From Sphaerisporangium rubeum (GTDB taxonomy: Bacteria > Actinomycetota > Actinomycetes > Streptosporangiales > Streptosporangiaceae): a DNA stretch of 64,000 nt. Below are positions 54,769-63,337 of the stretch, piece after piece (the first letter of the stretch is position 1; the number at the start of each line of letters is the position of its first letter). The notes below the pieces were generated by a model. That model worked only from the letters and a program-made list of their open reading frames with translations. It ran no database searches and was not told the DNA's origin. Location of the stretch: positions 6,936,501-7,000,500 of the forward strand of contig NZ_JACHIU010000001.1 of NCBI RefSeq assembly GCF_014207705.1. Direction: 5' to 3'. The position numbers were made by a program, and so were the translations under genes.

Positions 54769-55419
54769 ATGATCATGTCGGACGAGGACGCGACGCGGGC
54801 TCTTCACGCGCTGGAAGGGGACTCATCGGCACGGCTGCAGGCGGCGCTGGCGCTGGGTACGGCGCCGGATCCGCGGTATGTCGGGAGGCTGGTCGAGCGG
54901 TGCGCGGTCGAGCCGGATTTCTATGTACGGGACATGCTCACCTGGGCACTGACGCGGCATCCGGCGTCGGTGACGGTGCCGGCGCTTGTGGCCGAGCTTC
55001 GGTCGGAGCGTGCTCAGGCGCGGAGTCAGGCGTTGCACACGCTGTCCAAGATCGGGGATCGGGGTGCCTGGCCGGCGATCACCCGGGAGCTGCTGACGGA
55101 CGACGAGGACGAGGTGAAGCGCAGCGCCTGGCGAGCGGCGGTCGTGCTCGTGCCGGAGAATGAGGTGGGTGAGCTGGCCGCGGTGCTGGCCACGCAATTG
55201 GGCCGGGGACAGCGAGAGACGCAGCTCAGTCTCAGCAGAGCACTGGTCGCGCTCGGTGAGGTGATCGTGCCGGTGCTTCAGGCCGCGGCGAAGGATCGCC
55301 GACCTCGGGTGCGGCGGCACGCGGTCGCCACGGAACGGCTGCTGAACGATCCCGATGCCGGGTTCGAGTTCGCGATCGAGGAGGCGAAGCGCGTCGTGGC
55401 CCTCGGCACGGACGCCTAG
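54769..55419 (+). CDS. HEAT-repeat protein
   Basis: This 216-residue protein starts at ATG 54769 with GGGAGAGAG upstream (54748 and 54775 also possible). It consists of five to six HEAT/PBS-lyase-like repeats (SSARLQAALALGTAPDPRYV, DFYVRDMLTWALTRHPAS, RAQARSQALHTLSKIGDRGA, DEVKRSAWRAAVVLVPENEV, RPRVRRHAVATERLL). Such solenoids bind proteins or DNA. It lies 17 bp before the MerR-HEAT gene, so the two form an operon. Confidence 0.8.
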   Translation: MIMSDEDATRALHALEGDSSARLQAALALGTAPDPRYVGRLVERCAVEPDFYVRDMLTWALTRHPASVTVPALVAELRSERAQARSQALHTLSKIGDRGAWPAITRELLTDDEDEVKRSAWRAAVVLVPENEVGELAAVLATQLGRGQRETQLSLSRALVALGEVIVPVLQAAAKDRRPRVRRHAVATERLLNDPDAGFEFAIEEAKRVVALGTDA

Positions 55420-55436
55420 GAAGAGGTGAGAGCGCG

Positions 55437-56441
55437 GTGCTGATCGGTGAGGTGGCGCGGCGGTCCGGGGTCAGTGCCCGCATGCTCAGGCACTACGAGT
55501 CCCTCGGCCTGGTGCGGCCGACCGGCCGTACCGGGTCCGGTTACCGGGAGTACTCCAGCCAGGACATCCGGCGGATCTTCCACGTCGAGAGCCTGCGGTC
55601 CCTGGGGTTGTCGCTGGCCGAGGTCGGCCAGGCGCTCGACGATCCCGGTTTCACGCCGTCACGACTCGTCGAGAACCTCATCCGCCAGACGCGGGAACGC
55701 ATCGCGCGAGAGACCGAACTACTCACCCGGCTCCAGCGGATCGGCGCCGCCGAGCCGTCCGGCTGGGAGGACGTGCTCCAGATCGTCGCGCTCCTGCAGG
55801 CCCTCGGCTCCGACAGCGCCGCGAGGCGCCAGCGCGCGGCCCTGTCCTCCGCCGAGGAGGGCTCGTTGCCGGTGGAGGCGCTGGTCGAGGCGACACTGAA
55901 GGAGAACGACCCCCACGTCGCCGGAGCTCTCCGCTGGGCCCTCGCGCGATCCGGCGAAGGCGGCCTGGCCCTGCTGGCGGAGGGCCTCGAATCGCCGGTA
56001 CCCGAGGTGCGCAGGCGTGCCGTCCAGAGCATCGCCGAGGTCCCGGACGGGGAGGCGACCGCGCTGCTGGAGCAGGCGCTCACCGGCTCCGACATCGTGG
56101 TCCGCAGGTGCGCGGCCCTGGCCCTCGGCGCGCGCGGGGTGGCCGACGCGGTCCCGGCACTCATCGACATGATCGTCGACGGTGCGAACGACGTCGACGC
56201 GGCCGACGCGCTCGGCACGCTCGCGGCCGATCCCACGCTGGGGGACCAGATCGGCACCATGCTCGTCGACCGCCTCGCGGCCGGCGCCGCCGACGCGTCC
56301 GTACGCCGGCGGCTGACACAGGCGCTCGCGGACATCCCGGGAGCCACGACGACACGTGCTCTCGCGGAGCTGTCACAGGACGAGGACCGTGCCGTGGCGC
56401 TCACCGCGACATATCTGCTCAAGCTCCGGCAGGCCGTGTAG
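55437..56441 (+). CDS. MerR-family regulator fused to HEAT repeats
   Basis: This 334-residue protein starts at GTG 55437. N-terminal MerR winged helix (IGEVARRSGVSARMLRHYES, GYREYSSQDIRRIFHVESLR) and dimerisation helix (LVENLIRQTRERIARETELL) are followed by about 170 residues of HEAT/PBS-lyase repeats (DPHVAGALRWALARSGEGGL, VPEVRRRAVQSIAEVPDGEA, DIVVRRCAALALGARGVADA). The usual metal or drug-binding tail of MerR proteins is replaced by a protein-interaction solenoid, like the one encoded just upstream, so both may bind the same partner. Confidence 0.85.
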   Translation: MLIGEVARRSGVSARMLRHYESLGLVRPTGRTGSGYREYSSQDIRRIFHVESLRSLGLSLAEVGQALDDPGFTPSRLVENLIRQTRERIARETELLTRLQRIGAAEPSGWEDVLQIVALLQALGSDSAARRQRAALSSAEEGSLPVEALVEATLKENDPHVAGALRWALARSGEGGLALLAEGLESPVPEVRRRAVQSIAEVPDGEATALLEQALTGSDIVVRRCAALALGARGVADAVPALIDMIVDGANDVDAADALGTLAADPTLGDQIGTMLVDRLAAGAADASVRRRLTQALADIPGATTTRALAELSQDEDRAVALTATYLLKLRQAV

Positions 56442-56459
56442 GCGGCGTTCACCTTTGCC

Positions 56460-59060
56460 GTGCCGCCTCCTACCATCGGCGAGGTGGAGCTGTGGGAACG
56501 TTCGGGGACGCTGGAACTCCTTGGTGGGCTGCTGGCGGAGAGCGCGCGTGGTGGCCGGGTCGTGGTGGTCGGCGGGGAGGCGGGGGTTGGGAAGTCTGTG
56601 CTGGTCGGGGAGTTCGTGCGGCGGTTCGGGGTGGGGGTTCGGGTGTTGCGTGGAGGGTGTGATCGGCTGGTTACGCCTCGGGTGCTCGGGCCGTTGCGGG
56701 ACATCGGGCGGCAGGTGGGTGGGGGGCTCGCTGAGCGGTTGGCGGGTGGGGCTTCGCGGGAGGAGGTGTTCGGGGGCTTTCTCGATGTGATCTCGGGGCC
56801 TGGGCCGCGGCCGGTGGTCGTCGTCGAGGATGTGCACTGGGCCGATGAGGGGACGCTCGACTGGCTGGTGTGGTCGGGGAGGCGGATCGCGCAGGTGCCG
56901 GTGTTGTTCGTGGTGACGTACCGGGATGACGAGGTGGGGGCCGATCATCCGTTGCGTGGGGCTCTCGCGGCGTTGCCGAGTTCGGTCACGCGGCGGGTCT
57001 CGCTGGCGCCGCTGTCGCGGGAGTGCGTGGCGCGGGAGGCGGCCGGGGCCGGGTGGGACGCGGAGGTGGTCCACCGGTTGTCCGGCGGTAATCCGCTGCT
57101 GGTCACGGAGCTGTTGAAGGCGGAGAGGCGGACGGTGCCGCCTACTGTTCAGGACCTGATCCTCGATCGGTTGCGGCGGCTGCCGCCGGGGGCCGCGGAT
57201 CTGGCCAGGCTGGTGTCGGTGGTTCCGACGCGTGCCGACGGTGTCATCGTGGCGGACGTTCCTGAGCTGGTCGACGTGTGTGTCGACGCGGGGGTGCTCG
57301 TGCCTTCGGGGGACGGGGTGGCGTATCGGCACGAGCTGTTGCGGGAGGCGGTGGAGGACGCGTTGCCGCCGGCGCGGCGCGCGGCGCTGCATCGGCGGGT
57401 ACTCCGGCTGCTGGCCGGCGCCGAGGGGGTCGACCCGGGCCGGCTGGTGCACCACGCGACGCGGGCCGGGGATCACGCGGCGGTGCTGCGGTACGGCCAG
57501 GTCGCGGGGGCCGAGGCGGCCAGGCAGGGGGCCCATCGGGAGGCGGCGGCGCACTACCGGGCCGCGGCGCCGCACGTGGAGCGGTTGCCGGCGGCTCGGC
57601 GTGCGGAGTTGCTGGAGGAGTACGCGTTGCAGGCGTACCTCGCGGGGCTCGCCGAGGAGGGGCTGGGTGCGCGGCGGTCGGCGCTCGCCGTGCGGGAGGA
57701 GTCGCGGCAACCCGGGGCCGCGGGTGAGAACCTGCGTTGGATCTCCAGGCTCGCCTGGTGGAGCGGGGACACGCGAGCGGCTTGGGAGGCCGCGGTGCGA
57801 GCGGTGGCGGTTCTCGAGGCCGAGCCGCCTGGCCGGGCTCTGGCCATGGCGTACAGCAACCGGTCGCAGCTTCACATGCTGGCGGGGGACGGCGAGGAGG
57901 CGGTCGTGTGGGGTGAGCGTGCGCGTGACCTCGCCGATCGGCTGGGGGACGCGGAGACCTCGGTGCATGCCGCGATCAACGTGCACACCGCTCGGCTGCT
58001 GGCGGGGGACGGGTCGGCGGCGGGGCTGAGGGACGCGCATGAGCGCGCGGCGGGGCTCGGGCTCGCGGATCACGCGGCGCGTGCGCTGGTGAATCTGGCG
58101 ACGACGCTGGTGCAGCTCGCCGAGTACGACGCGGCGGCGCCGGCGGTCGAGGAGGCGCTGGCCTACGCGGTCGAGCAGGATCTCGATGGTTATGTCCAGT
58201 ATCTGCTCGGGGTGCGTGCGGGGGTTCGGCTGGTGCGGTGCGACTGGGCCGGTGCGCTCGCGGACGCCGACGCGGCGCTCGACCGGCCGGTGCGTGCGGG
58301 GGTGGCCGTGGTGCCGGCGCTGCTGGCCAGAGGCCGGATCCAGGCGGCCCGCGGTGCGCCGGAGGCGCGGGCCACGCTCGACGAGGCGGCGCGGCAGGCG
58401 AGGCGCACCGGGGAGGTGCAGCGGGTGTGTCCCGTCGCGTCGGTCAGATCCGAGTATTTCCTGATGTACGGGGACAGAAGGCGTGCCACCGAGGAGGCGC
58501 GGATCGGCCTGGAACCGGCGGTCGCGGCGCGACACCCTGTGTACGGCGGTGAGCTGGCCTACCGGCTCTGGCGTGCGGGTGGCACCGAGGTCCCCGGCGG
58601 GGTGGTGGGGCCGTACCGGATGATGATCGATGGTGACTGGGCCGGTGCCGCCGCGGAGTGGATGCGGCGTGGAGCGCCGTACGCGCGTGTGGAGGCGCTG
58701 GCGGACGGGGACAGGGACGCGGCGACTGAGGCGCTTCGGGTGCTGGACGGGCTCGGTGCGGTGCGGGTGGCGGACGACGTGCGGGCCCGGTTGCGGCGGC
58801 GGGGGGTGACCGGGGTGCCGCGTGGTCCTCGGCGCGCGACGGCCGCCAATCCCGGCGGGCTGACGCCGCGTCAGGCGGAGGTGCTCGCGCTGCTGGCGGA
58901 AGGGCTGTCCAACGCCGAGATCGCGGGTCGTCTGTCGTTGTCGGCGAAGACCGTGGATCATCACATCTCCGCGGTGCTGGCGAAGCTCGGGGTGACCAGC
59001 CGGGGTCAGGCCGTCGCCGCGGCGCACCGGCTGGACCTGCTCGGTGGGTCGGCAAATTAG
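56460..59060 (+). CDS. LuxR-family LAL regulator
   Basis: This is an 866-residue protein from GTG 56460. N-terminal AAA_16 ATPase (Walker A GGEAGVGKSVLVGEF; Walker B RPVVVVEDVHWADE), a long helical TPR-like middle, and a C-terminal LuxR helix-turn-helix (LTPRQAEVLALLAEGLSNAE, IAGRLSLSAKTVDHHISAVL). LAL regulators are large ATP-dependent activators of secondary-metabolite or sugar-use genes. The gene is 18 bp from the MerR-HEAT stop and 62 bp before the AhpD-like gene; targets are unknown. Confidence 0.92.
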   Translation: MPPPTIGEVELWERSGTLELLGGLLAESARGGRVVVVGGEAGVGKSVLVGEFVRRFGVGVRVLRGGCDRLVTPRVLGPLRDIGRQVGGGLAERLAGGASREEVFGGFLDVISGPGPRPVVVVEDVHWADEGTLDWLVWSGRRIAQVPVLFVVTYRDDEVGADHPLRGALAALPSSVTRRVSLAPLSRECVAREAAGAGWDAEVVHRLSGGNPLLVTELLKAERRTVPPTVQDLILDRLRRLPPGAADLARLVSVVPTRADGVIVADVPELVDVCVDAGVLVPSGDGVAYRHELLREAVEDALPPARRAALHRRVLRLLAGAEGVDPGRLVHHATRAGDHAAVLRYGQVAGAEAARQGAHREAAAHYRAAAPHVERLPAARRAELLEEYALQAYLAGLAEEGLGARRSALAVREESRQPGAAGENLRWISRLAWWSGDTRAAWEAAVRAVAVLEAEPPGRALAMAYSNRSQLHMLAGDGEEAVVWGERARDLADRLGDAETSVHAAINVHTARLLAGDGSAAGLRDAHERAAGLGLADHAARALVNLATTLVQLAEYDAAAPAVEEALAYAVEQDLDGYVQYLLGVRAGVRLVRCDWAGALADADAALDRPVRAGVAVVPALLARGRIQAARGAPEARATLDEAARQARRTGEVQRVCPVASVRSEYFLMYGDRRRATEEARIGLEPAVAARHPVYGGELAYRLWRAGGTEVPGGVVGPYRMMIDGDWAGAAAEWMRRGAPYARVEALADGDRDAATEALRVLDGLGAVRVADDVRARLRRRGVTGVPRGPRRATAANPGGLTPRQAEVLALLAEGLSNAEIAGRLSLSAKTVDHHISAVLAKLGVTSRGQAVAAAHRLDLLGGSAN

Positions 59061-59122
59061 GGAGTTCTCCCGAGTCGCGGGACCGGTGCGGGGCCGTAGC
59101 GTGCCAGGCGGAAAGGAAAGAC

Positions 59123-59695
59123 ATGACCTACCTGAGCACACCGGACCGATCGCCTCTTTACGACGCCGCGCTGGCCGCGCAGGGCTACGTCCCCAACTAT
59201 CTGCGCGTCTTCGCGCCACGGCCCGAGGTGTACGAAGCCTGGCTGCGGCTCGGCGAGACGGTGCGGTCCGGCATGGACCTGAGGCGCTACGAGCTGGTCA
59301 CCCTGGCGGCGGCCCGGCGGCTGGGTTCGGCGTACTGCGGCCTCGCGCACGCGGCCGTGCTGCTTGACCGTTTCTACGGCGAAGCCGAGCTGCGCGCCAT
59401 CGTGGCGGACCACGGCGACGCGGGCCTCGCACCGGTGGACGTGGCGGTCATGGACTTCGCCGGCCGCGTCGCCGCCGACCCGGCCGGGGTCGCGGAGGAG
59501 GACGTCGCGGCGCTGCGGGGGCACGGCGTGGCGGACGACGAGATCCTGCAGATCGTGCTCGCCGTCTGCCTGCGCCGTTTCTTCAGCGGGGTCCTCTCCG
59601 CGACCGGCGCGGCACCTGACCCGGTGTTCGACACGCTGCCCGGGGATATCAGGGCCGCGGTCGGCGCAGGCGAAGGTGCCGCGCACGGGACATGA
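59123..59695 (+). CDS. AhpD/carboxymuconolactone-decarboxylase-like protein
   Basis: This is a 190-residue peroxidase-related protein of the AhpD fold. YELVTLAAARRLGSAYCGLAHAAVLLD holds the family position (in parts: RRLGSAYCGLAHA), but the first Cys of the CxxC pair is Ser, leaving one Cys and the His. Classical thiol peroxidase cycling is therefore doubtful. It follows the LuxR-LAL gene closely, with AAAGGAAAG upstream, and may be its target. Confidence 0.82.
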   Translation: MTYLSTPDRSPLYDAALAAQGYVPNYLRVFAPRPEVYEAWLRLGETVRSGMDLRRYELVTLAAARRLGSAYCGLAHAAVLLDRFYGEAELRAIVADHGDAGLAPVDVAVMDFAGRVAADPAGVAEEDVAALRGHGVADDEILQIVLAVCLRRFFSGVLSATGAAPDPVFDTLPGDIRAAVGAGEGAAHGT

Positions 59696-59781
59696 GGCGC
59701 GGTGTCCGACACGCCGCCGAGGACATCAGGGCCGCTGCCGGAGCAGGCGAGGGGGCCGCGCGCGCGACGTGAGGTGGGTGG

Positions 59782-60099
59782 TCAGTCCTGGCCGGCGCGT
59801 ACCTCGGCCAGGTAGGCGCGCAGTTCGCGGCGGGCCTGGCGGCGGGAACGGCGACGGGTCTCACGGCAGTAGTCGGACCACTCCAGGAAGCCGCCTCGGG
59901 TGAGGTTGCCGATGATGTACAGAGGGGACGAGGCCCAGTGGCAGCCGGTCCGGTGGCGGTCGAGGGCCACGCTGTCGCGGGTGATCTCATCCGGCAGGGT
60001 GCAGGGGCCGTAACGGTGGTCGTGCCGGGGCTTACTGGTGATCATCGGCTGGTCGGCCAGACGCACCCACCAGGGACGCGTCTTGTCGGTCTTGCTCAT
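59782..60099 (-). CDS. Hypothetical basic protein
   Basis: This is a 105-residue protein from ATG 60099 with AAAGGTG upstream. It contains TRPWWVRLADQPMITSKPRH, HRYGPCTLPDEITRDSVALD, CHWASSPLYIIGNLTRGGFL, WSDYCRETRRRSRRQARREL. Conserved Trp, Cys and Arg suggest a small structured nucleic-acid-binding protein; no family is recognised. It does not appear to share an operon with the ligase gene. Confidence 0.65.
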   Translation of the reverse strand: MSKTDKTRPWWVRLADQPMITSKPRHDHRYGPCTLPDEITRDSVALDRHRTGCHWASSPLYIIGNLTRGGFLEWSDYCRETRRRSRRQARRELRAYLAEVRAGQD

Positions 60100-60254
60100 A
60101 CGGGCACCTTTCGGCTCCGTGACGCCCCGGGCTGGGGCCGTCACTAGACCGGGTGCACCGTGATCACCTCCGTGGTGTGCGAGCAAGATTTCCACTCAAG
60201 ACGGTACCGCGCGTACGGCGGACGTGCGCGCGGAGCGGACGAACGGCCGCCGGA

Positions 60255-61787
60255 TCAGCTGATCCGGTCCGGCGGCAGGGGACGGGTGCGGAGGTCGGGC
60301 TTACGGATCTTGCCGGAGCCCGTTCTCGGCAGGGTGGACACGATGTCGTAGTACACCGGGATCTTGTACTTGGCGAGGCGGGGGCCGAGGAAATCGCGCA
60401 GGGTCCTCGGTTTGAGCTCGTGGTCCTCGCGGGGGACGACGAACGCGCGGCCGACCTCGCCCCAGCGGCGGTCGGGGACGCCGACCACGGCGACCTCCGC
60501 CACCGACGGATGCTCCGACAGCACGCTCTCGACCTCGGCCGGGTACACGTTCTCGCCGCCGGAGATGTACATGTCCTTCAGGCGGTCGACGATGTAGACG
60601 TGCCCCTCGTCGTCGACGGTGGCGACGTCACCGGAGCGGAACCACCCGTCGGCGGTGAACGCGGCTGCGGTCGCCTCGGGTGCGTTCCAGTAGCCGGGGG
60701 TGACGTTGGGGCCGCGGACCTGGACCTCACCGGGTTCTCCCGGTGCCACGGGGTCGAGGTCGGGGCCGACCACGCGGACGTCGGCGAAGAAGACCGGCAC
60801 ACCGGCGGAACCGGCCTTGCGCACACTGTCCCCCGCTTCGAGGAACGTGGCGCCTGGCGCGGTCTCGGTGAGGCCGTATCCCTGGCAGAACACCAGGCCT
60901 CGCTCCTGGTAGGTGTGGATGAGCGAGACGGGGATCGGCGCTCCCCCGGACATCAGGGTGCGCAGCGAGGACAGGTCGGCGCGCGGCCAGCGTGGGGACG
61001 CGGCGAGCGCGGCGAACATCGCGGTGACGCCGAACATCCAGGTCACGCCGTGCCGCTCGATGAGGTCGTAGCAGCCGTCCACGTCCCACGACGGCATGAT
61101 CACCGAACGGCCGCCTTTGAGGAACGTCGGCAGCAACGTCTGGTTCAGCGCCGCGACGTGGAACAGCGGCGCGCTGACCAGCGCCACCTCGGTGCTCGTC
61201 ACGTCCACCCCGACGAGCAGGTTGTAGCAGTTCCACACCAGGTTGGCGTGGCTGAGCGTCGCACCTTTGGGCCGTCCCGTGGTGCCTGAGGTGTAGAGGA
61301 TGAGCGCGGGGTCGCCGAGCATCACGTCGACGTCGATCGGTGCGGGGTCGCCGCCGGCCATCCAGGTCTCGAAGTCGCGCTCCCCCGGTGCCGGCGACGT
61401 GAGCGCCACGACCGTGCGCGGCGGCGGCCCGGCGAGGCCGCGTACGGTCGCCGCGCACTCAGGCGCGTACACCAGGACCGAGGCCCCCGAGTGCTCCAGC
61501 ATGTAGGAGATCTCGGGGGCCGCGAGCCGCGCGTTCAGCGGGACGAACACCGCGCCGAGCATGTGGGTCGCGAACATGGCTTCGGCGAAGGCCGGGTGGT
61601 TCGGCCCGAGGTAGGCGACGCGGTCCCCCGGCCGCACCCCGTCGGCGCGCAGCCGCGACGCCAGAAGTGTCGTCCGTTCGAAGACCTGCGCGTAGGTGAC
61701 GTGCCGGTCGGCGAAGACGAACGCGGTGCGGTCCGGGCTCATCTGGGCCCGGCGGGCCGGCCAGCTGCCGAGTCCCGCGTTGCGCAT
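60255..61787 (-). CDS. Acyl-CoA synthetase (AMP-binding ligase)
   Basis: This 510-residue enzyme forms acyl- or aryl-CoA from acid, ATP and CoA. Motifs: P-loop YTSGTTGRPKGATLSHANLV, adenylate-binding GYGLTETAPG, GWFRSGDVATVDDEGHVYIV, hinge DRLKDMYISGGENVYPAEVE and the catalytic Lys in RTGSGKIRKPDLRTR. It resembles FadD-type long-chain or aromatic acid ligases; the substrate cannot be fixed. It ends in an inverted repeat (GCCGCCGGA...TCCGGTCCGGCGGC) near 60246. Just downstream of the transporter gene (13-bp gap) in one operon, it probably activates the imported acid. Confidence 0.92.
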   Translation of the reverse strand: MRNAGLGSWPARRAQMSPDRTAFVFADRHVTYAQVFERTTLLASRLRADGVRPGDRVAYLGPNHPAFAEAMFATHMLGAVFVPLNARLAAPEISYMLEHSGASVLVYAPECAATVRGLAGPPPRTVVALTSPAPGERDFETWMAGGDPAPIDVDVMLGDPALILYTSGTTGRPKGATLSHANLVWNCYNLLVGVDVTSTEVALVSAPLFHVAALNQTLLPTFLKGGRSVIMPSWDVDGCYDLIERHGVTWMFGVTAMFAALAASPRWPRADLSSLRTLMSGGAPIPVSLIHTYQERGLVFCQGYGLTETAPGATFLEAGDSVRKAGSAGVPVFFADVRVVGPDLDPVAPGEPGEVQVRGPNVTPGYWNAPEATAAAFTADGWFRSGDVATVDDEGHVYIVDRLKDMYISGGENVYPAEVESVLSEHPSVAEVAVVGVPDRRWGEVGRAFVVPREDHELKPRTLRDFLGPRLAKYKIPVYYDIVSTLPRTGSGKIRKPDLRTRPLPPDRIS

Positions 61788-61800
61788 AGGCGCTCCTTTG

Positions 61801-63147
61801 TCAGGCGGAGGACGGCTTGGCCGCCAGGGTCTCCGTCCCCGGCGCGACCGGGGAGACCGAGGTCAGGTCCTGGCTGCGGGTCTCGCGGAGCGCGAGCACG
61901 CACCCCACGGTCAGCAGGCAGCAGGCGGCGATGATGACCGAGATGGTCGTGGTCGACGTGCCGCCGCTCGAGGCGTCGATCTGCGCGAACAGCAGCGGGC
62001 CGAGGCCCGCGCCGAGCCCGGCGATCTGGTAGCCGAGCGAGGCGCCGGTGTAGCGGCTGCGGGTGGCGAACAGCTCGGTGTACAGCGCGGCGAGCGGGCC
62101 GAACATCATGGGGTGCAGGACGGACTGGCCGAGGATCAGCGCGATGGTGAGCAGCGCGGCGTTGCCGGTGTTCACCATCGGGAACAGGACGAAGCCGAAC
62201 GCGGCCATGAGCACCGCGCCGGCCAGCACGACCGGCCGCCGGCCGACCCGGTCCGACAGCGCGGCCCAGCCTATGATACCGATGACCGCCAGCGCCGACG
62301 ACAGCGTGAGGCCGTTCAGCACGGTCTGCCGGGTGAAGCCGGTGCGCACGCCGTACGCGATGAGGTAGGTGGTCAGGGTGCCCTGGGCCACGAACGCCGC
62401 CAGGCCGACACCGGCGCCGAGCAGCAGGGCCTTGGGGTGGTTGCGCAGCACGTCGAGCAGCGGCACACGGGTGGCGCGGCTCCGCTCCGCCTCGAACACC
62501 GGGGTCTCCTCGACCCGGAGCCGGACGAACAGGCCGATCCCGAGCAGGACGACGCTCATCAGGAACGGGATGCGCCAGCCCCAGCTGAGGAACGCGGCCT
62601 CCGAGAGAGTGGCCGCGGTCAGGGTGAGCGCTCCGGTGGAGAGCACCATGCCGAACGGCGCGCCTGCGCTGGTGAAGCTGGCCCACAGGCCGCGTCTGGT
62701 GGTGGCGTGCTCGGCGGACATCAGCACCGCGCCGCCCCACTCACCGCCGACCGCGATGCCCTGCAGGACGCGCAGCACGACCAGCGCGACGGGGGCGAGG
62801 ACGCCGATCGCCGCGTAGGTCGGGAGGAGGCCGATGAGGGTGCTCGCGACACCCATGAGGATCATGGTGATGACGAGCATGCGCTTGCGGCCGAGCCGGT
62901 CACCGAAGTGGCCGAAAAGCACTCCGCCGAGCGGCCGGGCCAGGTAGCCGGTGGCGAACGTGCCGAAGCTCGCCAGCGTGGCGTTCAGCGGATCGAGCGT
63001 GGAGAAGAAGACCTTGCTGAACACCACCGCCGAGGCCGTGGCGTACAGCAGGAAGTCGTAGTACTCGACGACGCTGCCCAGGAAGCTGGACGTGACCGCG
63101 CGCCGGAGTTGGATGCCCTGGGGGGAGGTGACTGATGGGTTCGGCAT
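61801..63147 (-). CDS. MFS transporter, metabolite:H+ symporter type
   Basis: This 448-residue membrane protein of the MHS family (proline/shikimate/aromatic acid symporters) has 12 predicted passes: SSFLGSVVEYYDFLLYATAS at the start, the loop signature GHFGDRLGRKRMLV, and RVLQGIAVGGEWGGAVLMSA with the family RxxQGxxxGGEWGGA. It likely imports an organic acid used by the ligase encoded next. The operon is divergent from paaX-like regulation. Confidence 0.92.
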   Translation of the reverse strand: MPNPSVTSPQGIQLRRAVTSSFLGSVVEYYDFLLYATASAVVFSKVFFSTLDPLNATLASFGTFATGYLARPLGGVLFGHFGDRLGRKRMLVITMILMGVASTLIGLLPTYAAIGVLAPVALVVLRVLQGIAVGGEWGGAVLMSAEHATTRRGLWASFTSAGAPFGMVLSTGALTLTAATLSEAAFLSWGWRIPFLMSVVLLGIGLFVRLRVEETPVFEAERSRATRVPLLDVLRNHPKALLLGAGVGLAAFVAQGTLTTYLIAYGVRTGFTRQTVLNGLTLSSALAVIGIIGWAALSDRVGRRPVVLAGAVLMAAFGFVLFPMVNTGNAALLTIALILGQSVLHPMMFGPLAALYTELFATRSRYTGASLGYQIAGLGAGLGPLLFAQIDASSGGTSTTTISVIIAACCLLTVGCVLALRETRSQDLTSVSPVAPGTETLAAKPSSA

Positions 63148-63178
63148 GACCGGGCTCCTATGTCTGGGGACGCGACCC

Positions 63179-63240
63179 GAGCAAACGCTTTCTCGACCCG
63201 GAGGCTAGGCACCTTCGTGACGGCCGTCAATAGTTTGCTC
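63179..63240. promoter_or_regulatory. Inverted repeat in divergent promoter
   Basis: GAGCAAAC (63179-63186) and GTTTGCTC (63233-63240) face each other across 46 bp between the divergent transporter and PaaX-type genes. A looped or two-site operator for the PaaX-type repressor is plausible. Confidence 0.5.
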
Positions 63241-63337
63241 AGTATGCGCCTCTACCTGGCCGCTCAAGCTCCCGCGCGGAGCCCGTACGGCCCTTGCCGC
63301 CGGTGTGCGTCACATCGGCGGACCGTAACCTTTTGGG

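Noticed and set aside
56373-59219. 948-codon minus-strand frame opposite the LuxR-LAL gene
   Set aside because: Arg/Pro/His-rich antisense product without domains; the plus strand has Walker and LuxR motifs.
61696-63135. 479-codon plus-strand frame opposite the transporter
   Set aside because: Antisense of a membrane-protein gene; composition is an artefact.
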